From Rhizobium sp. CCGE531 (GTDB lineage: Bacteria > Pseudomonadota > Alphaproteobacteria > Rhizobiales > Rhizobiaceae): 64,000 nucleotides of DNA. Positions 38,964 to 50,331 of the stretch are shown piece by piece. A program made the position numbers and the translations under genes. The notes beneath the pieces are model-generated. The model was given only the letters and a program-made list of their open reading frames with translations, made no database searches and was not told where the DNA came from. Every line of letters starts with the position of its first letter. Position 1 is the first letter of the stretch. The stretch covers positions 6,001-70,000 of the forward strand of contig NZ_CP032684.1 in assembly GCF_003627795.1 (NCBI RefSeq), given 5' to 3'.

Positions 38964-40574
38964 ATGGAGCAATTCGGCGTCCGCAATCCCGCAACCGAAC
39001 TGGGATCGATCGGCCTGGGAGCCGCCGCCAGTGTTCGCTATAACCTGATGGAAGCTCACCTTTATGAGGAGGCGATTCGCCGTCAGGAAGCGGATCTGAC
39101 CGCCGACGGTGCGCTCAGGGCCTTGACCGGACAGCACACCGGCCGTTCCCCGAAGGACAAGTTCGTCGTGCGCAACGCCACCACGGAAGATCAGATCTGG
39201 TGGGACAACAACAAGCCGATGTCGCCGGAACATTTCGAGCTGCTGCATGAAGACATGCTGGCGCATGCCCGGGGCAAGGACCTGTTCGTCCAGGATCTGA
39301 TCGGCGGCGCCGATGTCGAATATGCCCTGCCGACGCGCGTCGTCACCGAATTCGCCTGGCATTCGCTGTTCATCCGCAATCTGCTGATCCGCCCGGAGCG
39401 CGCGGCGCTCGAAAGTTTCGTGGCGAAGCTGACGATCATCGATCTGCCGAGTTTCCGCGCCGATCCGGAGCGCCATGGCTGCCGCACGGAAACGGTGATC
39501 GCCTGCGATTTCGTCAACGGCATCGTCCTGATCGGCGGTACGTCCTATGCCGGCGAAATGAAGAAATCGGTCTTCACGGCGCTGAACTACATGCTGCCGG
39601 AGCGCGGCGTCATGCCGATGCACTGCTCGGCCAATGTCGGCCCCGAAGGCGATGCCGCGATCTTTTTCGGCCTGTCCGGCACGGGTAAAACGACGCTGTC
39701 AGCAGATCCGACCCGGACGCTCATCGGCGACGACGAGCATGGCTGGGGCGAAAACGGCATCTTCAACTTCGAAGGCGGCTGCTACGCCAAGACCATCCGT
39801 CTTTCGCCCGAGGCCGAGCCGGAAATCTACGCCACGACCCGCCGCTTCGGCACCGTGCTGGAAAATGTCGTGCTCGACGAACATGGCCGGCCGGATCTCG
39901 ATGACGGTTCGCTGACGGAAAACACCCGCAGCGCCTACCCGCTGCATTTCATCCCGAACGCCTCGGCGTCAGGCATAACAGGCCATCCCGAGACGATCAT
40001 CATGCTGACGGCCGATGCCTTCGGCGTCATGCCGCCGATTGCCAAGCTGACGCCGGATCAGGCGATGTACCACTTCCTGTCCGGCTACACCGCCAAGGTC
40101 GCCGGCACGGAGAAGGGCGTCGTCGAGCCGGAAGCCACCTTCTCGACCTGCTTCGGCGCTCCCTTCATGCCGCGCCATCCGGCCGAATACGGCAACCTGC
40201 TCAAGGAGTTGATCGCCCGTCACGGTGCCCGTTGCTGGCTGGTCAACACCGGCTGGACCGGCGGCGCCTATGGCAAGGGAAGCCGCATGCCGATCAAGGC
40301 GACCCGCGCTTTGCTGGCCGCCGCGCTGAAAGGCGATCTCGACAATGTCGACTTCCGCATCGATCCGAATTTCGGCTTTGCCGTTCCGGTCGCGGTCGCG
40401 GGCGTCGACAGTGCCATCCTCGATCCGCGCTCCACCTGGGCCGATGGCGAAGCCTATGATGCGCAGGCTGAAAAGCTGGTGCAGATGTTCGTCACCAACT
40501 TTGCCAAGTTCGAGGACCACGTCGACGGCAACGTCCGCGATGCGGCGCCTGGAATGCCGGTCGCGGCGGAGTAA
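38964..40574 (+). CDS. pckA: Phosphoenolpyruvate carboxykinase (ATP)
   Basis: 536 residues from the ATG at 38964, which has AGAGGA upstream; a GTG immediately before is possible. Walker [12 protein letters not shown] begins at residue 236, with [20 protein letters not shown] and the substrate-binding GRSPKDKF. It converts oxaloacetate to PEP, the entry to gluconeogenesis, needed for growth on dicarboxylates. It is divergent from chvI. Confidence 0.99.
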   Translation: MEQFGVRNPATELGSIGLGAAASVRYNLMEAHLYEEAIRRQEADLTADGALRALTGQHTGRSPKDKFVVRNATTEDQIWWDNNKPMSPEHFELLHEDMLAHARGKDLFVQDLIGGADVEYALPTRVVTEFAWHSLFIRNLLIRPERAALESFVAKLTIIDLPSFRADPERHGCRTETVIACDFVNGIVLIGGTSYAGEMKKSVFTALNYMLPERGVMPMHCSANVGPEGDAAIFFGLSGTGKTTLSADPTRTLIGDDEHGWGENGIFNFEGGCYAKTIRLSPEAEPEIYATTRRFGTVLENVVLDEHGRPDLDDGSLTENTRSAYPLHFIPNASASGITGHPETIIMLTADAFGVMPPIAKLTPDQAMYHFLSGYTAKVAGTEKGVVEPEATFSTCFGAPFMPRHPAEYGNLLKELIARHGARCWLVNTGWTGGAYGKGSRMPIKATRALLAAALKGDLDNVDFRIDPNFGFAVPVAVAGVDSAILDPRSTWADGEAYDAQAEKLVQMFVTNFAKFEDHVDGNVRDAAPGMPVAAE

Positions 40575-40612
40575 TTAATAATCACGCGGGCAATGACTCA
40601 CGTGAAACCCAC

Positions 40613-40758
40613 TCGCCCTCGTGGTTCGAGACGGCCTTTCAGGCCTCCTCACCATGAGGGCTAGTCTTTTTTGCCGACGCAACAGATCACTCCGTCCTCA
40701 TCCTGAGGAGCATTCCAGCGCGACGCGCTGAAATGCCTCGAAGGACGGGGCGGCCCCC
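40613..40758. repeat. CTCATCCTGAG-family intergenic repeat, copy 2
   Basis: Shares CGCCCTCGTGGTTCGAG, CTCACCATGAGGG, CTCATCCTGAG (40697-40707) and CTCGAAGGACGGGGCGG with the copy at 20477-20620. It contains small palindromes such as GGCCTTTCAGGCC and a CAGCGCGACGCGCTG hairpin. It fills the gap between pckA and arfB. Confidence 0.82.
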
Positions 40759-40822
40759 AAACTCCCCACAACCATATTTTCAACCGCGCACCGATGTGGG
40801 ATAGACAGGCGCGGAGAAAATC

Positions 40823-41257
40823 ATGGCCAGCGAAGCGCTTTACATCAACGACCGGATTACGATTGCCGGCTGGGAACTGACGGAACAATTCGTTCTGGCG
40901 GGTGGTCCTGGCGGCCAGAACGTCAACAAGGTCGCAACGGCGGTCCAGCTTTTCTTCGATGTCCAGAATTCTCCCTCGCTGACGGATCGCGTCAAGGCGA
41001 ATGCGGTCAAGCTTGCGGGGCGGCGCGTTTCCAAGGATGGCGTTTTGATGATCGAGGCCAGCCGTTTCCGCAGCCAGGATCGCAATCGCGAGGATGCGCG
41101 CGAACGGCTGAAAGAGCTTATTCTCGAAGCCGCCGCCCCGCCACCGCCGCCACGCAGGAAGACCAAGCCAACCAAGGGTTCGATCGAGCGCCGGCTGAAG
41201 GAAAAATCCGGACGTTCCGAGGTCAAGAAGATGCGCGGCAAGCCGGGCGGCGATTAG
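40823..41257 (+). CDS. arfB: Alternative ribosome-rescue factor ArfB (YaeJ family)
   Basis: 144 residues. GGQ motif at residues 30-32 in LAGGPGGQNVNKVAT, which hydrolyses peptidyl-tRNA on stalled ribosomes. The C-terminal tail (from about 105) is Lys/Arg-rich with a PPPPP hinge and matches the tail that enters the empty mRNA channel. It lacks the codon-recognition domains of RF1/RF2. It starts just downstream of an intergenic repeat. Confidence 0.96.
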   Translation: MASEALYINDRITIAGWELTEQFVLAGGPGGQNVNKVATAVQLFFDVQNSPSLTDRVKANAVKLAGRRVSKDGVLMIEASRFRSQDRNREDARERLKELILEAAAPPPPPRRKTKPTKGSIERRLKEKSGRSEVKKMRGKPGGD

Positions 41258-41333
41258 GTCTGCTTTTCGGGCTGCGGCTTTTCTAGGGGTGGGTTATATT
41301 CGCGTTCCTCGAGAAGGTGTTTCTGCGGCAGCC

Positions 41334-41369
41334 CCCTCACCCTAGCCCTCTCCCCGAGGGGAGAGGGGA
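41334..41369. repeat. Palindromic repeat CCCTCTCCCC/GGGGAGAGGG
   Basis: Short hairpin CCCTCTCCCC-GA-GGGGAGAGGG preceded by CCCCCTCACCCTAG. It is related to the repeat at 41417-41437 (interrupted by the IS) and to that at 60324-60370. Confidence 0.75.
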
Positions 41370-41453
41370 CAACTACCGCAACCGCCTCGATTTACCGGCA
41401 AAATGGGGCCGTTAAACCCCTTCTCCCCTCGGGGAGAGCGACTGTCTTGTTTG

Positions 41454-42668
<1,215 letters not shown>

Positions 42669-42683
42669 CTACCGGAACCATCC

Positions 42684-43292
42684 ATGCTGCTTCCCAACGG
42701 AATTCGCCATCTGCCCGGATATCTCGATCGCCCCGCCCAGGAAGCGCTCGTCGAGACAATCCGCGGCGTCGTGGCCGAGGCACCGCTCTACACGCCGGTC
42801 ATGCCCGGCACTGGCAAGGAAATGTCGGTGCGCATGACCAATTGCGGCTCGCTCGGCTGGGTCACGGACAAGCAGCGCGGCTATCGCTATCAGCCGACGC
42901 ATCCGGTCACGGGGCGGCCATGGCCGGCGATGCCGCCGCAACTGCTCGATCTCTGGCATGACATAGCAGGCTATGAAAAACCGCCGGAAGCCTGTCTCGT
43001 CAATTTCTACTCTGACGATGCCCGCATGGGCCTGCATCAGGATCGCGATGAACAGGATCTCAATGCGCCCGTGCTGTCGATCTCGCTCGGCAACAGCTGC
43101 CTCTTCCGGGTCGGCGGCCTTAATCGCAATGATCGCACGCTATCCTTCAAGCTTTCCAGCGGCGATATCGTCGTTCTCGGCGGCGAGGGAAGGCTGTGCT
43201 TCCACGGGGTCGATCGCATCCATCCGGCAACGTCGACATTGCTGAAGAATGGCGGGCGGATCAACCTGACGTTACGGCGAGTCCAGCCCTGA
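42684..43292 (+). CDS. alkB: AlkB-type alpha-ketoglutarate-dependent DNA repair dioxygenase
   Basis: 202 residues. Fe(II) ligands His118 and Asp120 in MGLHQDRDEQD and His174 in CFHGVDRIHP. 2-Oxoglutarate-binding Arg192 and Arg198 are in GRINLTLRRV. Nucleotide-recognition lid NCGSLGWVTDKQRGYRYQ. It oxidatively demethylates 1-meA and 3-meC. It converges on coaA with 3 bp between stops. The IS ends about 110 bp upstream, so the IS could alter its promoter. Confidence 0.96.
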   Translation: MLLPNGIRHLPGYLDRPAQEALVETIRGVVAEAPLYTPVMPGTGKEMSVRMTNCGSLGWVTDKQRGYRYQPTHPVTGRPWPAMPPQLLDLWHDIAGYEKPPEACLVNFYSDDARMGLHQDRDEQDLNAPVLSISLGNSCLFRVGGLNRNDRTLSFKLSSGDIVVLGGEGRLCFHGVDRIHPATSTLLKNGGRINLTLRRVQP

Positions 43293-43295
43293 GCC

Positions 43296-44291
43296 TCAGA
43301 GCTTCCTGAGCGCAACCTGTTCGATCAGGTGATTCTTGCCCTTCTGAAGGATCAGATCGGCGCGCGGGCGCGTCGGCAGGATGTTTTGGCGCAGGTTCTT
43401 CAGGTTGATGTTCTTCCAGAGTCCTTCGGCGATCGCCAGCGCCTCTTCCTCGCTGATCGAGGCGTAGCGATGGAAGAAGGAGTTGGGATCGCGGAAAGCC
43501 GTCTCGCGCAGCCGCATGAAGCGGGCGACATACCAATTGTGGATCAGCGGCTCGTCGGCATCGATATAGATCGAGAAGTCGAAGAAATCCGAGACCATCG
43601 GCACGATCTTGCCGTCTGCCGGCAGATGCCGCGACTGCAGCACGTTGATGCCTTCGAAGATCAGGATATCCGGGCGGTCGACCGTCTTGAACTCGTTCGG
43701 CAGCACGTCATAGACGAGGTGCGAATAGGAGGGCGCCTGCACATTCGGCTGGCCGGCCTTGATCGCCGAGAGGAAACGCAGCAGCGCTGCCGTATCGTAG
43801 CTTTCCGGAAAGCCCTTGCGCTGCATCAGGTTGCGGCGCTGCAATTCGGCGTTGGGATAGAGAAAGCCGTCTGTGGTGACCAGATCGACCTTCGGGCTCG
43901 ACGGCCAGCGGCCCAGCAGCTCCTTCAGGATACGGGCCGTCGTGGATTTGCCGACGGCGACCGAGCCGGCAATGCCGATGACGAACGGCGTCTTGGCGAT
44001 ATCGGAAAGGCTGAGGAACCGGTTGCGCTGCTCGAAGAGGATCTGCGAGGATTCCACATGCGAGGACAGCAGCCGTGACAGGGACAGATAGATGCGCCTG
44101 ACTTCGTCGAGGTCGATCGGGTCGCCCATGGAGCGCAGCCGCGTCACTTCGTCTGATGTCAGCGTCAGCGGCGTGTCGGCCCGGAATTTTGCCCACTCTT
44201 CGGAGGAAAAGAAATAATAGGGCGAATAGGCTTTCGCCTGGAAAATATCGAGCGTCTCGGGCGCGGGCTGGGTCTTGGTCGCTATCGTCAT
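43296..44291 (-). CDS. coaA: Type I pantothenate kinase
   Basis: 331 residues from the ATG at 44291 ([20 protein letters not shown]). P-loop GSVAVGKST (109-117) and [14 protein letters not shown]. It phosphorylates pantothenate, the controlling step of CoA synthesis. It starts 7 bp after hisE, so it is probably the last gene of the his transcript. Confidence 0.98.
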   Translation of the reverse strand: MTIATKTQPAPETLDIFQAKAYSPYYFFSSEEWAKFRADTPLTLTSDEVTRLRSMGDPIDLDEVRRIYLSLSRLLSSHVESSQILFEQRNRFLSLSDIAKTPFVIGIAGSVAVGKSTTARILKELLGRWPSSPKVDLVTTDGFLYPNAELQRRNLMQRKGFPESYDTAALLRFLSAIKAGQPNVQAPSYSHLVYDVLPNEFKTVDRPDILIFEGINVLQSRHLPADGKIVPMVSDFFDFSIYIDADEPLIHNWYVARFMRLRETAFRDPNSFFHRYASISEEEALAIAEGLWKNINLKNLRQNILPTRPRADLILQKGKNHLIEQVALRKL

Positions 44292-44298
44292 CGCATTC

Positions 44299-44613
44299 TT
44301 ACCGGCTGGCCTTTTCTTGAAGGCCGGATTGGGCGGTGCGCCTTTCGAGCTCACCCATGACATTCTGCAACGGAATGCCTGCAATCTTCAATACGACCAT
44401 AAGATGATATAGCAGATCGGCGGCCTCATAGGTGAGGTTGTCGCGATCGTTGGTAACGGCAGCCATCACGGCCTCGATCGCCTCTTCGCCCAGTTTCTTC
44501 GCCGCCTTCGGCTGGCCGGTGGCAAGAAGCTTCGCTGTCCAGGATTCGTCTGGCGAAGCCTTGGAGCGTTCCTCGATGATTCGTTCGAGGTCGGAAAGGG
44601 TAAATCCGCTCAT
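44299..44613 (-). CDS. hisE: Phosphoribosyl-ATP pyrophosphatase
   Basis: 104 residues, MazG-like fold with [14 protein letters not shown] and [11 protein letters not shown] carrying the metal-binding acids. Second step of histidine synthesis. It is separate from hisI, which is not in the window. It lies 14 bp after hisF. Confidence 0.98.
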   Translation of the reverse strand: MSGFTLSDLERIIEERSKASPDESWTAKLLATGQPKAAKKLGEEAIEAVMAAVTNDRDNLTYEAADLLYHLMVVLKIAGIPLQNVMGELERRTAQSGLQEKASR

Positions 44614-44627
44614 CGGTTCGCTGTCTC

Positions 44628-45416
44628 CTAATCCAGCCGCATGGGAATGCCGCGTTCGGCCATGTAGCGCTTTGCCTCGCCCACCGAATAGGTGCCGAAG
44701 TGGAAGATCGACGCGGCAAGCACCGCCGTCGCATGGCCTTCCTTGACACCGGCGACGAGGTCGTCGAGATCGCCGACGCCGCCGGAAGCAATGACCGGCA
44801 CGCGCACGGCATCGGCGATCGCCCGTGTCAGCTCCAGATCATAGCCGACCTTGGTGCCATCGCGGTCCATGGAGGTGACGAGCAGTTCGCCGGCGCCGCG
44901 CTCGACCATCTTGCGGGCGAAATCGACGGCATCGATGCCGGTCGCGTTGCGGCCGCCATGGGTATAGATCTCCCAGGCGCTCATATTGTCGCCGCCGGGT
45001 GCTTCGGTACGTCGGCGTTTCGCATCGATGGACACGACGATGCACTGGTTGCCGAACTTGTCTGCCGCTTCGGCAACGAAATCGGGATTGTTGACCGCCG
45101 CCGAATTGATCGAGACCTTGTCGGCGCCGCAGAGCAGCAGCTTGCGGATATCGGCAATGGTTCGCACGCCGCCGCCGACGGTGACCGGCATAAAGCATTG
45201 TTCGGCGGTGCGGGCCACCACGTCGAAGATCGTGTCGCGATTGTCGGAGGAGGCGGTGATGTCGAGGAAGCAGAGCTCGTCGGCGCCGGCGGCGTCATAG
45301 GCCTTGGCAGCCTCGACGGGATCGCCAGCATCGACGAGATTGAGAAAGTTGACGCCCTTGACGACGCGGCCGTCCTTGACGTCGAGGCAGGGGATGACGC
45401 GGGCTTTCAAGGTCAT
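44628..45416 (-). CDS. hisF: Imidazole glycerol phosphate synthase cyclase subunit
   Basis: 262 residues. [21 protein letters not shown] with catalytic Asp12, and the second acid in SMDRDGTK. Half-barrel repeats are visible ([16 protein letters not shown]). It forms the synthase with HisH. It overlaps hisA by 4 bp (ATGA). Confidence 0.99.
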   Translation of the reverse strand: MTLKARVIPCLDVKDGRVVKGVNFLNLVDAGDPVEAAKAYDAAGADELCFLDITASSDNRDTIFDVVARTAEQCFMPVTVGGGVRTIADIRKLLLCGADKVSINSAAVNNPDFVAEAADKFGNQCIVVSIDAKRRRTEAPGGDNMSAWEIYTHGGRNATGIDAVDFARKMVERGAGELLVTSMDRDGTKVGYDLELTRAIADAVRVPVIASGGVGDLDDLVAGVKEGHATAVLAASIFHFGTYSVGEAKRYMAERGIPMRLD

Positions 45417-46156
45417 TGTGCTGCCTCCTTGGCCTGCTTGATCAGGGCCAGTGCCTCTTTCGGATCGATCCGGCCATCATAAAGCGCGCGGCCGGAAATC
45501 GCACCTTCCAGTTTGCGGGCATCCGGCTGGATCATGCGGCGGATATCATCCAGCGAAGCAAGCCCACCGGAGGCGATAACGGGGATGGAAACGGCCTCGG
45601 CCAATTCCAGCGTCGACGCCCAGTTAATACCCGTGAGAATGCCGTCACGGTCGATGTCGGTATAGATGATCGCGGCAACGCCGACGCCCTCGAATTTCTT
45701 GGCGAGCTCGATGATGCCGAGTTCGGAGGCTTCCGCCCAGCCCTCGACCGCCACCTTGCCACCCTTGGCATCGATGCCAACAGCGATGTGGCCCGGATAC
45801 CGCCGGCAGGCTTCGACGACAAGCGCCGGATCGCGCACGGCGACCGTGCCGAGAATGACGCGGGCAAGGCCGCGCGATAGCCAGTTTTCCATATGATCGA
45901 GCGTGCGGATGCCGCCGCCGAGCTGCACCGGATTTTTTGTTGCCTTGAGAATGGCGTCGACGGCAGCGCCGTTCACGGTCTCGCCGGCGAAAGCGCCGTT
46001 GAGATCGACGACATGCAGCCACTCGAAGCCCTGGTCCTCAAAGGCTTTCGCCTGGGCGGCTGGATCGGGATTGTAGACGGTCGCCTGCTCCATATCGCCG
46101 AGCTTGAGGCGCACGCATTGCCCGTCCTTGAGGTCGATTGCGGGAAAGAGAATCAT
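45413..46156 (-). CDS. hisA: ProFAR isomerase
   Basis: 247 residues. [14 protein letters not shown] with catalytic Asp8 and the partner Asp in YTDIDRDG; phosphate loops GGGIRT and ASGGLAS. Beta/alpha barrel homologous to HisF. It is 25 bp after hisH and coupled to hisF. Confidence 0.99.
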   Translation of the reverse strand: MILFPAIDLKDGQCVRLKLGDMEQATVYNPDPAAQAKAFEDQGFEWLHVVDLNGAFAGETVNGAAVDAILKATKNPVQLGGGIRTLDHMENWLSRGLARVILGTVAVRDPALVVEACRRYPGHIAVGIDAKGGKVAVEGWAEASELGIIELAKKFEGVGVAAIIYTDIDRDGILTGINWASTLELAEAVSIPVIASGGLASLDDIRRMIQPDARKLEGAISGRALYDGRIDPKEALALIKQAKEAAQ

Positions 46157-46181
46157 GTCTTTGTCCTTAAAGCGCTAGGCG

Positions 46182-46832
46182 TCACGGCTTCCAGCGCAGG
46201 AAATTGGCGATCAGGGCAAGGCCGAGTTTCTGGCTCTTTTCCGGATGGAATTGCGCGCCGGCCATGTTGTCGCGTCCGACGAAAGCGGTCATCGGCCCGC
46301 CATAGCTCGTCGTCGCGATGACATCGTCGCCATGATCCGCCGCCAGATGGTAGGAATGGACGAAATAGGCATGCAGCCCGTCCGGCCCGGTCTCGATCCC
46401 TTCAAAGAGAGCATGCGGATGGCGCAGGTCCAGCGTGTTCCAGCCGATCTGCGGGATTTTCAGGCCGGGGTCGCTAGGCGTCATCTCCTTGACGTCGCCC
46501 TTGATCCAGCCGAAGCCCTGAGTAGTCGTCTTCTCCAGCCCGCGCGAGGACATCAGCTGCATGCCGACGCAGATGCCGAGGAAGGGACGCGCCTTGTGTT
46601 CCACGACATCGACGACCGCTTCCGCCATGCCCGGCACCGCATCGAGGCCGCGGCGGCAATCGGCATAGGCGCCGACGCCGGGAAGCACGATGCGGTCCGC
46701 GGTGGCGACGCGCTCGGCGTCATCGGTCAGGTCGATCTCCGCGTCGATCCCTGCCTCGCGGGCGGCTCGCTCGAAAGCTTTCGTGGCCGAGCGCAGATTG
46801 CCGGAGCCATAGTCGATAATCGCGACGCGCAT
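46182..46832 (-). CDS. hisH: Imidazole glycerol phosphate synthase glutaminase subunit
   Basis: 216 residues. Class I amidotransferase: nucleophile Cys in LGICVGMQL, and His/Glu in QFHPEKS. N-terminus [11 protein letters not shown]. It supplies ammonia to HisF. It starts 2 bp after the DUF2628 stop. Confidence 0.99.
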   Translation of the reverse strand: MRVAIIDYGSGNLRSATKAFERAAREAGIDAEIDLTDDAERVATADRIVLPGVGAYADCRRGLDAVPGMAEAVVDVVEHKARPFLGICVGMQLMSSRGLEKTTTQGFGWIKGDVKEMTPSDPGLKIPQIGWNTLDLRHPHALFEGIETGPDGLHAYFVHSYHLAADHGDDVIATTSYGGPMTAFVGRDNMAGAQFHPEKSQKLGLALIANFLRWKP

Positions 46833-46834
46833 GA

Positions 46835-47332
46835 TCAGCGTCCTCCATCATAGCCGGGAAGGCCGAAGCTCGGGCCTGGGCGGCTGGTATTGGTGTTTGT
46901 GGCTGGAATATCCCAATTGTTTGGATGGATATCTTGGCTTGGTTCCTGCTCCACGCGGGAAAAGTGGATTTCCTCCGCCGTTGCCAGATCACGCGCCGAG
47001 ACGAGATCGCCGACCTTCCAGCCGCGCCCGACAAGGCGATCGCTGATCGCATGCGGGCCTTCGAGGGCGGCGAGAACATGCACACCCAGCAGAAGCGCGG
47101 CACCGGCGGCAAAGAAGCCCGGCTGGCGCATTAGCTCCAGAGCGAAGCCCTGTAGCAGAAAGGCGGCAACCGCATATAGCCAAAGCCGGTGGAAGAGCAT
47201 CCAGAGCGTCGGAAACAGGAGCGCCTTCCACGAAAAGCCGTCGCGGATGAATCGCGTTCCGTCGCGATACCGATCCGATACTTCGGATCGATTAGGCGCT
47301 CCTGGCGGAGTCAAAATCAAATAGCTTGCCAT
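46835..47332 (-). CDS. DUF2628 membrane protein in the his operon
   Basis: 165 residues from the ATG at 47332 ([17 protein letters not shown]). A short [20 protein letters not shown] motif precedes two membrane segments (about 40-62 and 70-90). A hydrophilic C-terminal half ends in a Pro/Gly-rich tail ([16 protein letters not shown]). DUF2628 proteins sit between hisB and hisH in many rhizobia. Function unknown. Its tight spacing (25 bp from hisB, 2 bp to hisH) shows co-translation with histidine genes. Confidence 0.9.
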   Translation of the reverse strand: MASYLILTPPGAPNRSEVSDRYRDGTRFIRDGFSWKALLFPTLWMLFHRLWLYAVAAFLLQGFALELMRQPGFFAAGAALLLGVHVLAALEGPHAISDRLVGRGWKVGDLVSARDLATAEEIHFSRVEQEPSQDIHPNNWDIPATNTNTSRPGPSFGLPGYDGGR

Positions 47333-47357
47333 CTCTTCACTTTCCCCATGATGGGGC

Positions 47358-47966
47358 TCAGGCGAGCGTGCCTTTCGTCGAGGGCACCCGGCCTGCCTGC
47401 CGCGGATCGATCTCGGTTGCGGTGCGCAATGCGCGCGCAACGGCCTTGAAGCATGTCTCGGCTATATGGTGATTGTTGGCGCCATAATGGTTGAGAATAT
47501 GCAAGGTGATGCCGGCATTCTGCGCGAGCGCCTGGAAGAATTCACGCACCAGTTCGGTATCGAAGGTACCGATCTTCGGGGCGCTGAACGAAACGTTCCA
47601 GACGAGGAAGGGCCGGCCGGACAGATCGACGGCCGCTTTCGTCATCGTCTCGTCCATAGCCAGATCGATCGAGGCATAGCGGGTGATGCCGCGCCGGTCG
47701 CCCAGCGCCTTGGCAATCGCCTGGCCGATCGCGATGCCGGTATCCTCGACAGCATGGTGATCGTCGACATGCAGGTCGCCCTTGGTGTCGATCTCCATGT
47801 CGATCAGCGAATGTCGCGACAGCTGGTCCAGCATATGGTCGAAGAAGCCGACACCGGTCGAAATCGTCGATTTGCCGCTGCCGTCGATGTTGACGGAAAC
47901 GGAGACCGAGGTCTCGTTGGTCTTGCGGGAAACGCTTGCCGTGCGGCTCGCTGCGGTCTCTGCCAT
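47358..47966 (-). CDS. hisB: Imidazoleglycerol-phosphate dehydratase
   Basis: 202 residues from the ATG at 47966 ([20 protein letters not shown]), with GGAG 6 bp upstream; the ATG at 47978 lacks a ribosome site. Metal-binding HHAVEDTG and HHIAE motifs, plus [12 protein letters not shown]. Monofunctional, without the HisB-N phosphatase domain of E. coli. First gene of the his run and divergent from hslV. Confidence 0.98.
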   Translation of the reverse strand: MAETAASRTASVSRKTNETSVSVSVNIDGSGKSTISTGVGFFDHMLDQLSRHSLIDMEIDTKGDLHVDDHHAVEDTGIAIGQAIAKALGDRRGITRYASIDLAMDETMTKAAVDLSGRPFLVWNVSFSAPKIGTFDTELVREFFQALAQNAGITLHILNHYGANNHHIAETCFKAVARALRTATEIDPRQAGRVPSTKGTLA

Positions 47967-48178
47967 GGGCTGCTCCATCGGAATACGGCCGTTCCATATC
48001 AGGCGTATCGGGAAATATCCAGAAGTTACGCGCGAGGCTTCGCGTTTAGCCGGCTTGCCGCCATCATTCGGGCGCGGCGGCCATTTGCAATCGCGAAAAC
48101 CCCTCTTACATAGTTGCTGACGGGGCCGATACGCGGCCCGGCAGAAAGCCCGCCGGAACGGGGGCAAACAGGTGTTAA

Positions 48179-48706
48179 ATGACGACAATCGTGACTATTC
48201 GCAAGAACGGCAAGGTGGTGATGGCTGGTGATGGCCAGGTGAGCCTTGGCCAGACCGTCATGAAGGGCAATGCGCGCAAGGTTCGCCGCATCGGCAAGGG
48301 CGATGTCATTGCCGGTTTCGCCGGCGCGACCGCCGATGCCTTCACCCTTCTCGAGCGCCTTGAAAAGAAGCTCGAACAATATCCCGGCCAGTTGATGCGC
48401 GCAGCCGTCGAGCTCGCCAAGGATTGGCGGACCGACAAATATCTGCGCAACCTCGAAGCCATGATGCTGGTTGCCGACAAACAAGTGACGCTCGCCATCA
48501 CCGGCAACGGCGATGTGCTCGAGCCCGAACATGGCGCCATGGCGATCGGCTCCGGCGGCAATTTTGCCCTCGCCGCCGCTCTGGCGCTGATGGATGGCGA
48601 CAAGTCCGCCGAAGATGTCGCCCGCCGCTCCCTCGATATTGCAGCCGACATCTGCGTCTACACGAACCACAATGTGATCGTCGAAACGCTCGATGCCGAA
48701 GCCTAA
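48179..48706 (+). CDS. hslV: ATP-dependent protease HslUV peptidase subunit
   Basis: 175 residues. [20 protein letters not shown]: Thr2 becomes the N-terminal catalytic nucleophile after Met removal. [11 protein letters not shown] and [15 protein letters not shown] are family motifs. It forms the double hexamer that degrades unfolded or regulatory proteins. hslU follows after 47 bp. Confidence 0.98.
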   Translation: MTTIVTIRKNGKVVMAGDGQVSLGQTVMKGNARKVRRIGKGDVIAGFAGATADAFTLLERLEKKLEQYPGQLMRAAVELAKDWRTDKYLRNLEAMMLVADKQVTLAITGNGDVLEPEHGAMAIGSGGNFALAAALALMDGDKSAEDVARRSLDIAADICVYTNHNVIVETLDAEA

Positions 48707-48753
48707 GACGTTCCTCTCTTGATAGTTTCTAGCCCTGACAGGGAACCCGCGAA

Positions 48754-50064
48754 ATGACCACTTTTTCCCCCCGCGAGATCGTTTCCGAGCTCGATCGTTA
48801 TATTGTCGGCCAGCATGAGGCCAAGCGCGCCGTGGCGATCGCATTGCGCAATCGCTGGCGCCGGCAGCAGCTCGAGCCCGACCTGCGCGACGAAGTCATG
48901 CCCAAGAACATCCTGATGATCGGCCCGACCGGCGTCGGCAAGACGGAAATCTCCCGTCGTCTCGCCAAGCTCGCCGGCGCTCCCTTCATCAAGGTGGAAG
49001 CCACGAAGTTCACCGAGGTCGGCTATGTCGGCCGCGACGTCGAGCAGATCGTCCGTGACCTCGTCGAAGTCGGCATCGGCCTGGCGCGCGAAAAGAAGCG
49101 CGCCGAGGTGCAGGCCAAGGCGCATATGAGCGCCGAAGAACGCGTGCTCGATGCTCTTGTCGGCGCCACCGCATCGCCGGCGACGCGCGACAGCTTCCGC
49201 AAGAAGCTGCGTGACGGTCAGCTCGACGACAAGGAAATCGATATCGAAGTTGCCGATACCGGCTCCGGCATGCCCGGCGGCTTTGAGATCCCCGGCATGC
49301 CCGGCGCCAATATCGGCGTCCTCAACCTCTCCGAAATGTTCGGCAAGGCCATGGGTGGCCGCACGAAGAAGGTGCGCACGACCGTCAAGGATTCCTACAA
49401 GGAGCTGGTCCGCGACGAATCCGACAAGCTGATCGACAATGAAGCGATCCAGCGCGAAGCCGTGCAATCGGCCGAAAATGACGGCATCGTCTTCCTGGAC
49501 GAGATCGACAAGATCGCCGCCCGCGACGGCGGCATGGGTGCCGGCGTCTCCCGCGAAGGCGTGCAGCGCGACCTGCTGCCGCTGGTCGAAGGCACGACGG
49601 TGTCGACCAAGTATGGCCCAGTCAAAACAGACCATATCCTCTTCATCGCCTCGGGCGCCTTCCACGTGTCGAAGCCGTCGGATCTTCTGCCGGAACTGCA
49701 GGGCCGCCTGCCGATCCGCGTCGAGCTCCGGCCGCTGACCAAGGAAGATTTCCGCCGCATCCTGACCGAGCCGGAAGCGAGCCTCATCCGCCAGTACAAG
49801 GCGCTGATGGAAACGGAAGAGCTGAAGCTCGACTTCACCGACGACGCCATCGACGCTCTCGCCGATGTCGCCGTGCATCTGAACTCCACCGTCGAGAATA
49901 TCGGCGCCCGCCGCCTGCAGACCGTCATGGAACGGGTGCTCGACGATATCTCCTACAATGCCTCCGACCGTGCCGGCGTGTCGGTGACCATCGATGCCGC
50001 CTATGTCCGCGAGCATGTCGGCGACCTCGCCAGCAACACGGATCTGTCCCGCTTCATTCTGTGA
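48754..50064 (+). CDS. hslU: ATP-dependent protease HslUV ATPase subunit
   Basis: 436 residues. AAA+ ATPase: Walker A GPTGVGKT (57-64), the intermediate I-domain about 110-240, Walker [11 protein letters not shown], and C-terminus [10 protein letters not shown], which activates HslV. Clp/Hsp100 type unfoldase partner of HslV, probably heat-shock regulated, though no sigma-32 promoter was identified. Confidence 0.99.
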   Translation: MTTFSPREIVSELDRYIVGQHEAKRAVAIALRNRWRRQQLEPDLRDEVMPKNILMIGPTGVGKTEISRRLAKLAGAPFIKVEATKFTEVGYVGRDVEQIVRDLVEVGIGLAREKKRAEVQAKAHMSAEERVLDALVGATASPATRDSFRKKLRDGQLDDKEIDIEVADTGSGMPGGFEIPGMPGANIGVLNLSEMFGKAMGGRTKKVRTTVKDSYKELVRDESDKLIDNEAIQREAVQSAENDGIVFLDEIDKIAARDGGMGAGVSREGVQRDLLPLVEGTTVSTKYGPVKTDHILFIASGAFHVSKPSDLLPELQGRLPIRVELRPLTKEDFRRILTEPEASLIRQYKALMETEELKLDFTDDAIDALADVAVHLNSTVENIGARRLQTVMERVLDDISYNASDRAGVSVTIDAAYVREHVGDLASNTDLSRFIL

Positions 50065-50106
50065 GCGAGCCGGCAAAGGCGATTTAAAACAGTAAACACT
50101 CGACAG

Positions 50107-50140
50107 CGGGCCGTTAACTTTTTAGTTAGGGGCCCGTTTC
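50107..50140 (+). terminator. Terminator after hslU
   Basis: CGGGCC (50107-50112) pairs with GGCCCG (50131-50136); the inner arms TAACT and AGTTA extend the stem; GTTTCTTTG follows. Confidence 0.85.
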
Positions 50141-50168
50141 TTTGTGTAGGATGGCTTTATTCGGCCCG

Positions 50169-50273
50169 CTGCATAATTCCTTAAATCGGAATCGATTTAA
50201 GGATAAAATTATGCAGCAGCTTTAAAGTGCTACAGCGGCCTTTGCGCGTCATATATGACGCGCGGCGCTGTAG
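50169..50273. repeat. Two-part mosaic palindrome (RIME-like, second type)
   Basis: Part one: CTGCATAATT-CCTTAAATCG (50169-50188) pairs with CGATTTAAGG (50193-50202) and AATTATGCAG (50207-50216). Part two: CTACAGCG (50230-50237) with CGCTGTAG (50266-50273), enclosing GCGCGTCATATATGACGCGC. I recognise this as a common rhizobial intergenic repeat, distinct from the 2221-2336 type. It lies between hslU and the DUF1402 gene. Confidence 0.8.
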
Positions 50274-50331
50274 ATTATCCGTCAGGCAGCCGCACGGAAA
50301 CATCGGTTGAAACTTCGACAGGACAGCCATC

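Noticed and set aside
47967..48188. N-terminal extension of hisB to 48188
   Set aside because: The extra residues are unlike the family, and the ATG at 47966 has a good ribosome site.
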